DNA of 64,000 bases from Monomorium pharaonis. Its lineage: Eukaryota > Arthropoda > Insecta > Hymenoptera > Formicidae. The stretch spans positions 14,881,045 through 14,945,044 of the forward strand of contig NC_050474.1 in the NCBI RefSeq assembly GCF_013373865.1, read 5' to 3'. A program made the translations under genes and the position numbers. Under the pieces are notes generated by a model. That model was not told the DNA's origin and ran no database searches. It was given only the letters and a program-made list of their open reading frames with translations. Each line of letters starts with the position of its first letter. Position 1 is the stretch's first letter. Shown here piece by piece: positions 10,966 through 21,818 of this stretch.

Positions 10966-12597
10966 CGCTTTTCAAGATGTTGTCAGAATTTCATTTCGTC
11001 AACGAGGAAATTTAATATGACGCCTCGAACGGAAAAACTCATGGAAAAAATCAGTATAAATATTCTATCGTTTTATGTTAAAACTGACCTTGAAAACAAA
11101 GAAAACAAAATGGCTATTTGGGTGTTAATGAGTTTTTCATGTGATCTCCTAGGTCCTAGATAGTAAGTTGCTGTTAGTTTGCTTGCCTACTGTTTTGCTT
11201 AAGTTACACAGTTACAGTATCGAAGAAAGCAGCTGATTTTGTTACTGTATTGACGACTTTTATTGCTTCCAAAAATTGTGAGCAATTTGATGTAACAGTT
11301 TTCTTGTGAATTAATCATACAAGTTGTTAGAAATTACAGGTCAGCATAATGGATATAGTTTCTATTAAAAAATTTAATCTGATATATTGCTAGTAATCTT
11401 ACATCTTGAAAGAAACCAGTGCTGTTAAGAAAAAAGGTCTTACTTAGTACGATAAAGCTATAACTATAATAGGTGTACTAATTGTAAGTCGTAAGAAATT
11501 GATTATTGTTTAATGTAAAGATAAATGTAATGAAATATAATTTGGTTAATTTTATTAATTATTTACGGGTTAACCTTTACATATCTATAATAAATCCTAA
11601 GAATACCTAACAATCGACCATATTGCCCGATCCCATTGCGGAGATTGAGGGAATCCATAAAAATCATCGACACAAACAATATACTGAGCATCACAATAGA
11701 CAGACTGGTGCGCGGTGTAGAAAGATGGGTATTACATAGCAGGTATTGGCAGGAATGGTATCCTTTGCCAAACTTTATTTTCTTTTCTTGCTAAGGATGC
11801 AATATTTTGACTACGCCGAGAGTTGTGTTGTCAATGTTAGGAGGCCTATGTTTGTCTTTTTTTCTAGCATCTTATTGGTTATTTTGTTTTCTCTACAGAT
11901 TCTTAGGGTGATGTTCCATGGTAATACGCACGTATCGGGCGTATTAAATTTCGACCAATGACAGACGATCCGCCGTTTTTGATACGCTGACAAAATTCAT
12001 CCGCGGAAATTCATAATCGAGCGGATCGCACCCAGATAACAAAATGTCTGCACAGTGCGTGCACGCGTGCTTAATAATCGTCACAGTGTGACTGCACAGC
12101 ACCATGCAGATGCGTCCTCCTTTGAGAGTCATCTCTCGCACATGTGAGTGTCGCACGCGTGCGGGTGATAGGAGCCTCATGTGAGTGTTTTAATTGAGAC
12201 TCATATCGCTCGCTTACATGCGGCACTCACGCGTCCGAGCAATATGAGCTTTGAGTGTTAAATGATAAGATAATAAAAATAATAAACATTTTTCGAACGA
12301 GCGAGCAAAAGAGAGAGAGAGAGATCGTAAAATTTAATCATTGCGTTATTTTGTTCTGAATATTCACCTAATGTAATATATTATAGCAAGTAACTAGCAT
12401 AATGTTTTACATATATAATACATCGCAATAACCTTTACAGTCTCAAAATCATAAATATCGTGTCTTCGTTTCATTGTCACATAAAGTTTGGTGTTTCCAA
12501 AGATTATTGACGTATATATATATACAAAACATACCTAATTTTTCATGCTAGTTAGAAGAAAAATGGCGGACGTGAGAATACTCACTTTTATAGTGCC
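10966..12597. other. Non-coding spacer
   Basis: No recognisable gene. 11900-12250 is locally GC-richer, with 'gcacgcgtgc' and 'gtgtcgcacgcgtgcg' stretches, and looks like mobile or repeat DNA. No frame over 80 codons matches a known family. Confidence 0.35.
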
Positions 12598-12600
12598 TTA

Positions 12601-13587
12601 GGGTGCAGTCCCATTAAGCACGGATCGGAATGACGGATCGGATTTCTCACTGGAATTGAGCGATCCGTTCCAGTTCCGTTCCGTAAAAGTTTGCTCTACC
12701 AGTCCCATGTAGCCAAAACGGAACGGAATGTCACATCGGTCGCAGGTTAATATGCATAATTCACCGATATTTTGTTATTTTGATGCGACTGAAGCGATCA
12801 CATACATAATTTGTTTAATTATCTTGCCAATAACATTAATGTGAGTACTCTAAAATACTGAATTGTAAGAATAAAATATATTTTATAACCAGATTCCGTT
12901 CCGTTTTTGCTATATGGGACGGGTAGAGAAATTTTTTACGGAACGGAACATGCGTGAACGGAACATGAGATAAGAAATTGTAAGAAACGTAAACAATACT
13001 TTGTATTATTAGACAGGTTTAATTTTAACGTGGGAGTGCGTGCTCTTTGGACCCAAAGTTTATGATTTCAACTACATATTTTTGGCGAAGTCGTATTGTT
13101 TGGATAATTTTACATTTATATCTGGATATTGCCGAACATCAGCTTACTGGAGCTTGTATGAAAATATATTTTGAAACACATAAAACGATGAATGAAAAAA
13201 CAATCTTATTAATTATGTTTAAAAAACTGCAAACGGCGAAGAATTTGTCAACTTAACATGCTGTATCGGTGTTCGAGAGAGTGCGAAAGCTGTATTCAAC
13301 ATAACAATATAACGATACGTATCGTATTGTATCGTATTTGTATCGTTATAACAATATAAAACGATACCGAACTGTTGTTAAGAGTTACAGAATAGGTCTA
13401 CTAATGATGTTTTTCCAATACAATGATGTTTTAAAACTTGTGCGGTCAGAAACACTCGCCCGATCCGTCCGGAATTGAGAAAATATACACGTTCCGATCG
13501 GACGGAACAGCCGGGTCAAGAATTCACTAGAAATCTCTAGCAGAATCCGTTCCGTCATTCCGATCCGTGCTTAATGGGACTGCACCC
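12601..13587. mobile_element. PIF/Harbinger-like element with 36-bp identical ends
   Basis: The ends begin GGGTGCAGTCCCATTAAGC and are identical for 36 bp in inverted orientation. TTA is duplicated at 12598-12600 and 13588-13590. Subterminal 'ttccgttccg' motifs recur on both sides. It has no transposase. The 3-bp TWA target is typical of PIF/Harbinger, and a Harbinger transposase remnant lies 225 bp downstream. Confidence 0.88.
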
Positions 13588-13590
13588 TTA

Positions 13591-13738
13591 GTCCCATGAA
13601 GCGGATTACGCGGAAGCGGGACGAGCGGATCACCAATCATGGGACTATTTCAACGGAATTTTTGAAAAGGTTCTATTAGAACGATCCCGTGATTAGTGAT
13701 CCGCTGATTCTGCTTCCGCGTAATCCGCTCCATGGGAC
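13591..13738. repeat. Inverted repeat, GCGGATTACGCGGAAGC arms
   Basis: Arms of about 50 bp (left GTCCCATGAAGCGGATTACG, mirrored at the right) enclose a short AT spacer. It directly abuts the preceding element. Exact borders are uncertain. Confidence 0.75.
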
Positions 13739-13811
13739 ATAAGAGCCACACTTCGCCGTATCGAACACACACACACACAAGCATGCGTGGTCATTTCTAA
13801 CCTTTTCGTAC

Positions 13812-14625
13812 CTATAAGAAGTACACAAGAAGTGACAAGAAGTCTTTATCGAGACCATTTTTCCCTGGATAAGGTCGCATTAAATATTCCGTTAAAGGGA
13901 AAGCTTCATCTCCTACCAATACATAAGGTAGAGCAATTCCTTCAAATGACAAAGGTTCCCATTCTGACAAATTCATCTCTTTTCTTACAAATTTTTGTCC
14001 CATTAAAGAATCTCTAAATATTCCACCATCACTTCGTCGTCCATATGCACCAATATCGATAAAAGTAAATCTATATTTAGCGTCACAAATAGCTAAAAGC
14101 ACAATGCTATGGCTGTTTTTATAATTATAATAAGAGGAGCCAGCATTAGAAGGACACTAAAAAAATAAAGAATTAGAAATATTTGTTTCACAACAAAAAA
14201 ATATATATAAATAAAATTCTTTATATACCTGAATTACTACATGCTTTCCATCAATTGCCCCTATACAGTGATCAAAATTCCACAAATCCTTGAATTCTTT
14301 TGCAATATGTAATCATCCATGTGTATCAATACTTGATGGCAAAACTTTGGGCTGAAGATAATTCCATATTGCTTCACACGTTTCTGATATAATATTACTG
14401 ACAGTGGTTAATCCAATTAAATATTGAAAATGTACCCAGTGAACACATTTTATAGCGGCAATATAACATGGAAATTACAAGTAATTTAACATTGTTATTC
14501 TTGTGATATGTAGGTGCTATATGACATGGCAGCTGTTATATTCGGTTACATTGCTGTTACACTGCTGCTATATTACTGTTCACTGGGTATAGACGTCATA
14601 GAATCACCAGAAGCTAAATATTTGA
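13812..14625 (-). pseudogene. PIF/Harbinger transposase (HARBI1-like), truncated, with intron
   Basis: Read on the minus strand: YLASGDSMTSI (about 14620-14588), then after a MITE FQYLIGLTTVSNIISETCEAIW (14432-14367), then FDHCIGAIDGKHVVIQ (about 14276-14229). An intron of 72 bp (14157-14228, GT...AG) follows. After it come CPSNAGSSYYNYKNSHSIV, LLAICDAKYRFTFIDIGAYG and LPYVLVGDEAFPLTEYLMRP (14156-13830). IGAIDGKHV and the DIGAYG and GDEAF segments are the DDE_Tnp_4 catalytic neighbourhood. An in-frame stop (about 14310), a MITE and loss of both ends make it non-functional. Confidence 0.88.
14435..14587. mobile_element. MITE, 153 bp, TA duplication, inside Harbinger gene
   Basis: Ends are CCCAGTGAACA and TGTTCACTGGG; TA at 14433-14434 and 14588-14589. 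Removing it and one TA restores the transposase frame (SMTSIHFQYLIGL). Inside are 'gtgctatatgac'- and 'gctgttacactgctgctata'-type repeats. Confidence 0.9.
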
Positions 14626-14745
14626 AATATCCCAGACAACACGCTTGTCAGAATGAAAACTTTAAGAGAACTTTTTTAAGAAAACATTTAGATATCTTGG
14701 AAATGATGTCAAAATGGTAACATTTACCAGAAACGTCTACTAAGA

Positions 14746-15268
14746 GAGGTCTTTAAGATATCTCATTGAAGAGTCTTACTTAAGTTTCTTGAAAATGTTA
14801 TCCTTATGACATCAGTTAAATGATATCAGCTTGGTATCTCATAAAAGATATCACAATGCTGTCCGATTTTTGAGCCGTCCATGCGCGTCGTAGTTGACTC
14901 AGAAATCAGACAACACTAAGAAGTCTTTGAGATATCTAATTGAAGAGTCTCATTTAAGTTTCTTGAAAATGTTATCTTTATAGCATCAGCTAAATGATAT
15001 CAGCTTGATGTCTCATAAAAGATATCACAATGCTGTCCGATTTTTGAGCCGTCCATGCGCGTCGTAGTTGACTCAGAAATCAGACAACACTAAGAGGTCT
15101 TTGAGATATCTAATTGAAGAGTCTCATTTAAGTTTCTTGAAAATGTTATCTTTATAACATTAGCTAAATGATATCAGCTTGATGTCTCATAAAAGATATC
15201 ACAATGCTGTCCGATTTTTGAGCCGTCCATGCGCGTTGTAGTTGACTCATAAATTAGATAACATTATA
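14746..15268. repeat. Three tandem 174-bp repeats
   Basis: Units start near 14746, 14920 and 15094 and are nearly identical, each with 'gctgtccgatttttgagccg' and 'tccatgcgcgtcgtagttga'. High identity implies recent amplification. Confidence 0.92.
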
Positions 15269-15416
15269 ATATCTTAAATGAGAAATCCATTTGATATTAT
15301 TTAAAAATTATTATAAAGATAATGTTTTCAAAAATAACGGTTTGCCTACAATTACTGTGCACAAAAAATGCACAAAATCTAAATTTATCATATACTAAAC
15401 AAAAACAGAATAATAA

Positions 15417-16190
15417 CCCTTACGGAAAAAACACTCTAATTTTGAGAGTTTACACTCAAAATTGAGTGTTAATACTCGATTTTGGGAGTTTACTCTCAAA
15501 TTTAGGTGTATACGCTCAAATCTTGAGTATTACACTAAAGATTGAGTGTTTATACTCGAACATTGACTGTGTACACCCAATGATTGAGTGTTCATACTAA
15601 AGTTTGGATTTAAATACTGAATATTTAAAAGTATACTCTCAACATTTGGATATAACACAATAAATGAGTGTATACTTCCAACATAAAGTGTAAACACTGA
15701 AACGTTGAGGATGTACACTCAACATCTATCGGTTGAAAGTATACACTTAATATTGAATGTGCACTCTCAAACGTTAGATTAGAAAATGTTAAATAAAAAC
15801 AAAAACAAGAAAAGCAAGTTCAACCAAGATTAAAATTAATCTGCATTGGTAAAAATGGACATAAAACGAATATCTAAAATAAACATTCAATTAGAGTGTT
15901 CAGCTGGCTTTGAGTATTAATTTGAGTATTACTTTCAACTTGGATGTTTGCCACCTAATTAAGTGTTAATTTCAGTGTTATTCTTAAATTTAGGATTAAC
16001 ATTGAAATTAACACTTAATTAAATGGCGAACATTCAAGTTAAGAGTAATAACACTCTAATTAAAAGTAAATTAAAGAGCGAACACTCAAGTTGAGTGTTT
16101 ACACTGAATTGAGTGTTTACCCCTTGTCCCAAATTACACTCAACTTGAGTATTTTTTTAAGTGTTATTTTTAGTGTTTTTTCCTTAAGGG
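15417..16190. mobile_element. ACACTC-striped palindromic element, copy 1 (774 bp)
   Basis: The ends are CCCTTACGGAAAAAACACTC and, inverted, AGTGTTTTTTCCTTAAGGG. The interior carries dozens of 'gagtgt' and 'acactc' words at short, irregular spacing. A second, more palindromic copy lies at 18920-19891. No coding potential. Confidence 0.85.
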
Positions 16191-16229
16191 AAGAACCATC
16201 TAATTAACCATTTGAACGCTTTAAACTAT

Positions 16230-16700
16230 TAATGCTAAAAATAGATCGCAATTTCCATCAAATTATTAAGGCTATGGAAAAAGATAAATTTAACAATATG
16301 AAATTAATAAGTAAATAAATTAATGCTATTTATTTCTAATGTTTTGCAAAATTTAATTGCTTTTATAAAAAATAATATAATTGCGTCAGTTTATAACATA
16401 TTGGTATTATATGTATAAGACAATAACAAGTATCCATATCGATAAGTCAAATTGGCGTAGCAGATAGAGTACAAGGTTCGTCATCCTAAGGTTCCGGGTT
16501 CAAACCTACCAGCGACAAGTAAGAATAAAATAATTTAATTTAAATTTAATTAATCAATAAAAATTTGTCCTAAATTTAGTATGTTACTGTTGGTAAAAAT
16601 AATTTTTAAAAAATGAATTTTTATTTTATTTTTTTATCTTTAGTTGCAGTTTAAAAATATCTGATTTAAGAAACCTTTTAGATATCCGATTTAAGAAATT
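16230..16700. repeat. Arm A of inverted pair (partner 17210-17612)
   Basis: Matches 17210-17612 in reverse complement, for example 'gcaattaaattttgcaaaac' on one side. It includes a tRNA-like segment and 'gatatccgatttaagaaa' repeats near its end. Confidence 0.8.
16446..16519 (+). other. tRNA-like sequence, degenerate
   Basis: It has an A-box-like TGGCGTAGCAG and a B-box-like GGGTTCAAAC at about the spacing of a tRNA gene. The anticodon and T stems are poorly paired. It is probably a tRNA-derived fragment carried by a repeat, not a working tRNA. Confidence 0.4.
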
Positions 16701-16989
16701 TTTTAGATATCCGATTTAAGAAATTTTTTAGATATCCGATTTAAGAAATCTTTCAGATATCAGTTTTATGATATCTTTCTGTTCTCAAAAAACGGCGCAT
16801 TGGTTAACATTCTGACATCATTATGTTATCTTTTAGAAGTCTCTTTATGTTAACATTTTCAGAAACAAGATATCTTTTAGAGATCTTTTTGACAACGTAT
16901 TGTTAACTGGGATATGTAGAATGATTTTAAATTACATATATATAAATGATAAATAATTAATACACTGCGCAACAAGATTACCCTAATAG

Positions 16990-17225
16990 CAAAATGCTAG
17001 CAGATTGCGAGCAGATTGGCAGCAAATTCAATCAGATACCCATTGCAGATCCATAGCATTCTGTGTCCGCATTAAGCTCAGGATTTGTCAGGACAAAGCC
17101 TGCTGGCATGGCATGCCAGCAGATTGATTGCAGAAACCGAGCAGGATTTGCTGACATAACCTGACAGCAGATTGGCAGCAGAAATCAAGCAGATATCCAA
17201 AAGATTTCTTAAATTGGATATCTTT
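16990..17225. repeat. GCAGATTGGCAGCA-rich repeat
   Basis: The words 'agcagattggcagca' and 'tgctggcatggcatgccagc' (a palindrome at about 17100-17121) recur on both sides, giving a decayed inverted-repeat element. Confidence 0.55.
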
Positions 17226-17612
17226 AAACTGCAACTAAAGAAAAATAAAAAAAAATAAAAATTACATTTTTTTAAAATTATTTTTATCAACAGCACATAC
17301 TAAATTTAGGACAAATTTTTATTAATTAATTAAATTTAAATTATATTATTTTATTTTATTCTTACTTGCCGCTGGTAAGTTTGAACCCGGGACCTTAGGA
17401 TTATGAACCATGTACTCTAGCTGCTACGCCAATTTGACTCATCGATATGGGTACTTGTTATTGTCTACATATACCTATATGTTATAAACTGACGCAATCA
17501 TATTATTTTTTATAAAAGCAATTAAATTTTGCAAAACATTAAAAATAAATAGCATTAATTTATTTACATATTAATTTTATTGTTAAATTTATCTTTTTCC
17601 ATAACCTTAATA
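17210..17612. repeat. Arm B of inverted pair (partner 16230-16700)
   Basis: Reverse complement of arm A, with its own tRNA-like segment on the minus strand. Confidence 0.8.
17368..17440 (-). other. tRNA-like sequence, Met-like anticodon loop
   Basis: On the minus strand: A-box-like TGGCGTAGCAG, loop TTCATAA (CAT at the anticodon position) and B-box-like GGGTTCAAAC. Stems are imperfect. It is better preserved than its partner at 16446. Confidence 0.45.
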
Positions 17613-17616
17613 ATAA

Positions 17617-18919
17617 CCCACACAGCACACTTTATCCTAGGGATGTCCCTGGGATGTCATTTTGGGATATCGCAATATCGTTGGATATCCATGGATCGTC
17701 TGCGATATCCGAAGAATATCCAAGGGATGCACAAATGTCCACCGATTTGATATCCTGTAGATATCTCAAACGATATCCAGAGGATGTCCAAGGGATTTTC
17801 TGAGATATCGTAATATACCCTAGTAAAAAAATTTGTCAGAATTAAAAAAATTTTTTTCAGGATTTCTGATAAATGTTTCAATTTTTTATAATTGAAACGT
17901 TTTTCGGAAAAATTTTAAAAATAAAAAAATTTGATTAATTAAAAAAATTTTTGAATATTTCTAAGTATTTTTGAGATTTTCTAAGAATTGAAAAAAACTT
18001 GAACAAAAAATAAAAAATTCTAATTATTTTTACGGCAATTTTGTAAGAGAAAGAAGACTATAATATAACATGTTTCAGCCAAGCCGTCGTACCTGTTAAA
18101 GCATGTTTGATAGTTTAATATCTCTATACCTAAAAAAACGGTCACCCATCCAAGTGTCAACCCTCGCCGATATCGCTTGACTTTGAAGACCGTACGCATT
18201 CTAACGCTTCGTGGTGATCCATAAACACTTCTTGTTTATGGATTTATATTTGTTATAGATCATTACAATAGATGTTGTCAGAAGGATAAAACATGTATAG
18301 TTAACTTATATTTTTATAAATAAATATGAAGTTTTACCATTTTTTTTACTTTTTTTACTATTTTTATATATGCGCGCAAAATAGTATATATGTAGACTAA
18401 CTTATTAAAAAATCTGTTTTTGTTCTGTTTGTATAAAATAAAAAAATTTTTTTAATGTCATTTTTTATAATTTTTTAGTATATGTGGCATATTATTAATA
18501 TGCCACATTGTTTCTATAAGCGTATTTTTTTTATGTTCTGACGTTTTAATCTACGTTTCTTAAAGATTTAATTTACACTTCTGTCACTCTTTTGTTACAT
18601 TATAATTAACTTTCCCTTTACACTTGATTTATGCTTCATTAATTGTAGAGATAAAAAAGATATGATGGGATATTATTTGGATGTAATAGGATATCGTAAG
18701 ATATTAATGAATATCTTACAATATCTTATAATATTTTAAGATATTTTTTGGGGATATCGAAATATATTAATAAGATATCATATATCTTAAGATAATTTAC
18801 GATATTTTAAGATATTTTTGTAGGATATCCCGGGAGCTACTCATTGAGATATCCGTGGGATCGCCTTCGTCTGTCTGGGATAATTTGGGATATCCTCAGG
18901 ATAAAGTGTGCTGTGTGGG
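17617..18919. mobile_element. 1.3-kb element with CCCACACAGCACAC ends
   Basis: The terminal 22 bp (CCCACACAGCACACTTTATC...) are identical in inverted orientation. Subterminal 'gatatcc' words continue the symmetry. It contains a 5S-rRNA-like segment. The two flanks belong to different repeats, so no target duplication can be read. Confidence 0.82.
18139..18222 (-). other. 5S-rRNA-like internal promoter segment
   Basis: On the minus strand the text AAGTCAAGCGATATCGGCG, then GGTTGACACTTGGATGGG and TGACC, parallels the 5S rRNA box A to box C region (AAGTTAAGC..., GGTTAGTACTTGGATGGG). A T7 run follows at once and could stop RNA polymerase III. The 5' half is only weakly similar. It is likely a 5S-derived (SINE3-type) fragment, not a 5S gene. 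Confidence 0.65.
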
Positions 18920-19891
18920 TTGAGTGTGTACACCCAATGATTGAGTGTTCATATCAAAGTTTAGATTTAAATATTGAATATTTGAAAGTATACTCTCAAC
19001 ATTTGGATATGACACTCAATAAATGAGTATACTTCCAATATAAAGTGTGAACACTGAAACGTACACTCAACATCTATCGGTTGAAGGTATACACTCAATA
19101 TTGAGTGTGCACTCTCAAACATTGGATTAGAAAATGTTAAATAAAAACAAAAGCAAGAAAAGCAAATTCAACCGAGATTAAAATTAATCTGCATTGGTAG
19201 AAATGGACACAAAACGAATATCTAAAATAAACATTCAACTATAGAGTGTTCAACTGGCTTTGAGTATTAATTTGAGTATTACTTTCAACTTGAATGTTCG
19301 CCATCTAATTGAGTGTTAATTTCAATGTTAATTCTAAATTTAACAATAACACTGAAATTAATACTCAATTAGATGGCAAACATCCAAGTTGAAAGTAATA
19401 TTCAAATTAATACTCAAAGCCAGCTGAACACTCTACAGTTGAATGTTTATTTTAGATATTCGTTTTATGTCCATTTCTACCAATGCAGATTAATTTTAAT
19501 CTTGGTTGAACTTGCTTTTCTTGTTTTTGTTTTTATTTAACATTTTCTAATCTAACGTTTGAGAGTGCACATTCAATATTAAGTGTATACTTTCAACCGA
19601 TAGATGTTGAGTGTACATCCTCAACGTTTCAGTGTTTACATTTTATGTTGGAAGTATACACTCATTTATTGAGTGTCATATCCAAATGTTGACAGCATAT
19701 TTTCAAATATTCAGTATTTAAATCCAAATTTTGGTACACTCAATCATTGGGTATACACACTCAATGTTCGAGTATAAACACTCAATCTTTAGTGTAAATA
19801 CTAAAGATTTGAGCGTATACACCTAAATTTTGAAGTAAACTCCCAAAATCGAGTATAAACTCTCAAAATTAGAATGTTTTTTCCGTAAGGG
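18920..19891. mobile_element. ACACTC-striped palindromic element, copy 2
   Basis: The two halves mirror each other about 19345, for example 'attaatctgcattggtagaa' against 'ctaccaatgcagattaattt'. The right end TTTTTTCCGTAAGGG matches the end of copy 1. The left terminus is missing where it meets the 1.3-kb element. Confidence 0.82.
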
Positions 19892-20162
19892 TCTTTTCGG
19901 GCAAGCCAATTAAAAAAAAATTTTAAGATTTCTGATATTAAAACTTGAAATAATTGTACAACGTCACTTAAATTTAAGGGCTTAGACAGCCATTTAACGC
20001 TTGAAATTCAACGCTGCATTCTTTTCATGCACTTCTCACTATCCAGCGTCAACTTTGATCACGTGATCTATTTTGACGCTCAAATCCAGCGTTAGAGCGT
20101 CAAATGAAAAGGTACCTTTATTCAGTCATGTACAACATGTACATTATAGAACGGGATTCATA
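19892..20162. other. Spacer without recognised features
   Basis: Short GC-balanced text with 'acgct' words (about 20000-20100), probably another short element. No gene. Confidence 0.3.
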
Positions 20163-20303
20163 GGCCGGTATTCATAGTCGAATCTTATATTTAAGATCAT
20201 CTTAAGTATTGTCTTAAGATGCCATCAATCACAGAGCCGTATTAGCATCTTAAGACATTGCTTGAGACGATCTTGAAATAAGATTTGACTATGAATACCG
20301 GCC
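20163..20303. mobile_element. GGCCGG-family MITE, copy 2
   Basis: Ends are GGCCGGTATTCATAGTCG and CTATGAATACCGGCC; ATA on both sides. 141 bp. Confidence 0.9.
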
Positions 20304-20426
20304 ATAGACCGATCTTAAGCTCAAGCATTGTCTTAAATCTAGCTTTGAGCCGACTTGAGACTTACTTAACCAATGAAGTAACAGCATTGACGTCTCAAGA
20401 TCGTGCTTAACCTGGAACTTGAATAA

Positions 20427-20594
20427 AGCCAGAGATACACGATGCTTGTTTTCGTGCTGGTTTGTTTGCTGGATGGAAATACTCTGTCTTGATTGGTGCA
20501 TATACATCTATCTTCAGAAATGCACCAATCAGGACAGAGTATTTCCATTTAGCAAACAAACCAGCACGAAAACAAGCATCGTGTATCTCTGGCT
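20427..20594. mobile_element. Palindromic MITE, 168 bp, TAA duplication
   Basis: Near-perfect palindrome from AGCCAGAGATACACGATGC to its mirror image; TAA at 20424-20426 and 20595-20597. PIF/Harbinger-like by target size. It sits inside an older relative of the GGCCGG family. Confidence 0.9.
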
Positions 20595-20622
20595 TAAGAT
20601 TCGACTATGGCCGGTATTCATA

Positions 20623-20767
20623 GGCCAGTATTCATAGTCGGATCTTATATTTAAGATCATCTTAAGTACTGTCTTAAGATGCCATCAGCCAATCACAGAG
20701 CTGTATTAGCATCTTAAGATATTGCTTGAGACGATCTTGAAATAAGATTCGACTATGAATACCAGCC
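20623..20767. mobile_element. GGCCGG-family MITE, copy 3
   Basis: GGCCAGTATTCATAG to CTATGAATACCAGCC, flanked by ATA. The left target lies within the terminal ATTCATA of another copy (GGCCGGTATTCATA at about 20609). Confidence 0.85.
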
Positions 20768-20821
20768 ATAATCGAATCTTATTTAAAGATCGTCTCAAGC
20801 AATGTCTTAAGATGCTAATAC

Positions 20822-21099
20822 GGTAATCCGACAATTTCCTCAAAAAATGGAGGAGTGATGTTGGTACTAAGGAAAGTCCCTAAACACTAAATTTTAATTT
20901 TTGTGTATTAGCAGGTTATTTGACATTATATTGTAGATTCATTTATTATTTGTATTTGCACCGCGCATATGTTTTCGCGCTGACAGATTTATTACTGATG
21001 CAGTTTTACTAATCACAAAAATTAAAATTTAGTGCCTACGGACTTTTGTTAGTACCAACATCACTCCTTCATTTTTTGAGGAAATTGTCGGGTTACCGC
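20822..21099. mobile_element. 278-bp MITE with 8-bp target duplication
   Basis: GGTAATCCGACAATTTCCTC at the left is mirrored by GAGGAAATTGTCGGGTTACC at the right. GCTAATAC is duplicated at 20814-20821 and 21100-21107 and occurs once in intact GGCCGG copies. Size points to a hAT-like or Merlin-like source; the termini are not hAT-typical. Confidence 0.92.
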
Positions 21100-21140
21100 T
21101 AATACGGCTCTGTGATTGGCTGATGGCATCTTAAGACAGT

Positions 21141-21698
21141 GGGGATGCTGGACTGCCTCTCAAACTTGATCGAGGTCGATAATGTAGAGTCATTCGTGCA
21201 CATTATTAATGAGATTTCGTATATATTTCTTTCATAGATTAAAAAATTCTTTTCTAGAATTAAAATACACGTATTAATATTAATCTGTGAATTAAACTAG
21301 TGCTCTGTTTTTATCCTCGAACCGCCTCGTATCGATTCCTCACTCACACATATATACGAAATTTTCTCTGAGGCTTTTTTCTTATACTAAAGCTTCTAGC
21401 TTATTTCTGCAAGCATTTTATTATTTTTTCATATAATAAGATTAGTGCGTACTAGTTATTTGTACTTACAAAGTTTTTAAAACTTATGTGTTGCAAATGA
21501 AAGATACGAGACGACTGCACAAAAGTATAATTTACTAACTTTTTTGTTTTTTACATGAAATTATAGGGAGGCACTATTTGTTATTGTCTATACTTTAATT
21601 CTAGAAAAGGATTTTTAATTCTATGAAATCAGTAAAAAAATAGGCCTAATTAAAAATAATAACGTTCAATCGGTAAAACAGACGACTCCAGCATTCCC
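21141..21698 (-). repeat. Inverted copy of the 6.2/28.6-kb repeat family
   Basis: Text such as 'gagtcattcgtgcacatt' and 'gagatttcgtatatatttct' is the reverse complement of the family at 29030-29090. GGGGATGCTGGA and TCCAGCATTCCC form its ends. Confidence 0.7.
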
Positions 21699-21818
21699 TT
21701 AAGATGATCTTATTATAAATATAAGATCCAACTATGAATACCGGCCTATGAATTCCGGCCATATACTGGTACGCCTAGGGAATCAAGGTTAGCAGTCTAG
21801 TATATTATAGAAGTCTGT

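Larger units (their letters stand above)
14631..16911. mobile_element. 2.3-kb inverted-repeat element, CCCAG ends
   Basis: The left end is CCCAGACAACACG; the right end, read inward, is CCCAGTTAACAATACG. ATAT lies on both outer sides. Subterminal regions are rich in 'gatatct' and 'aagatatc' motifs. It contains three 174-bp tandem repeats, a nested ACACTC-striped element and a tRNA-like segment. No transposase was seen. Confidence 0.65.
20768..21746. mobile_element. GGCCGG-family MITE, copy 4, split by two insertions
   Basis: Family sequence at 20770-20821, 21100-21140 and 21699-21746, separated by elements at 20822-21099 and 21141-21698. Confidence 0.85.
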
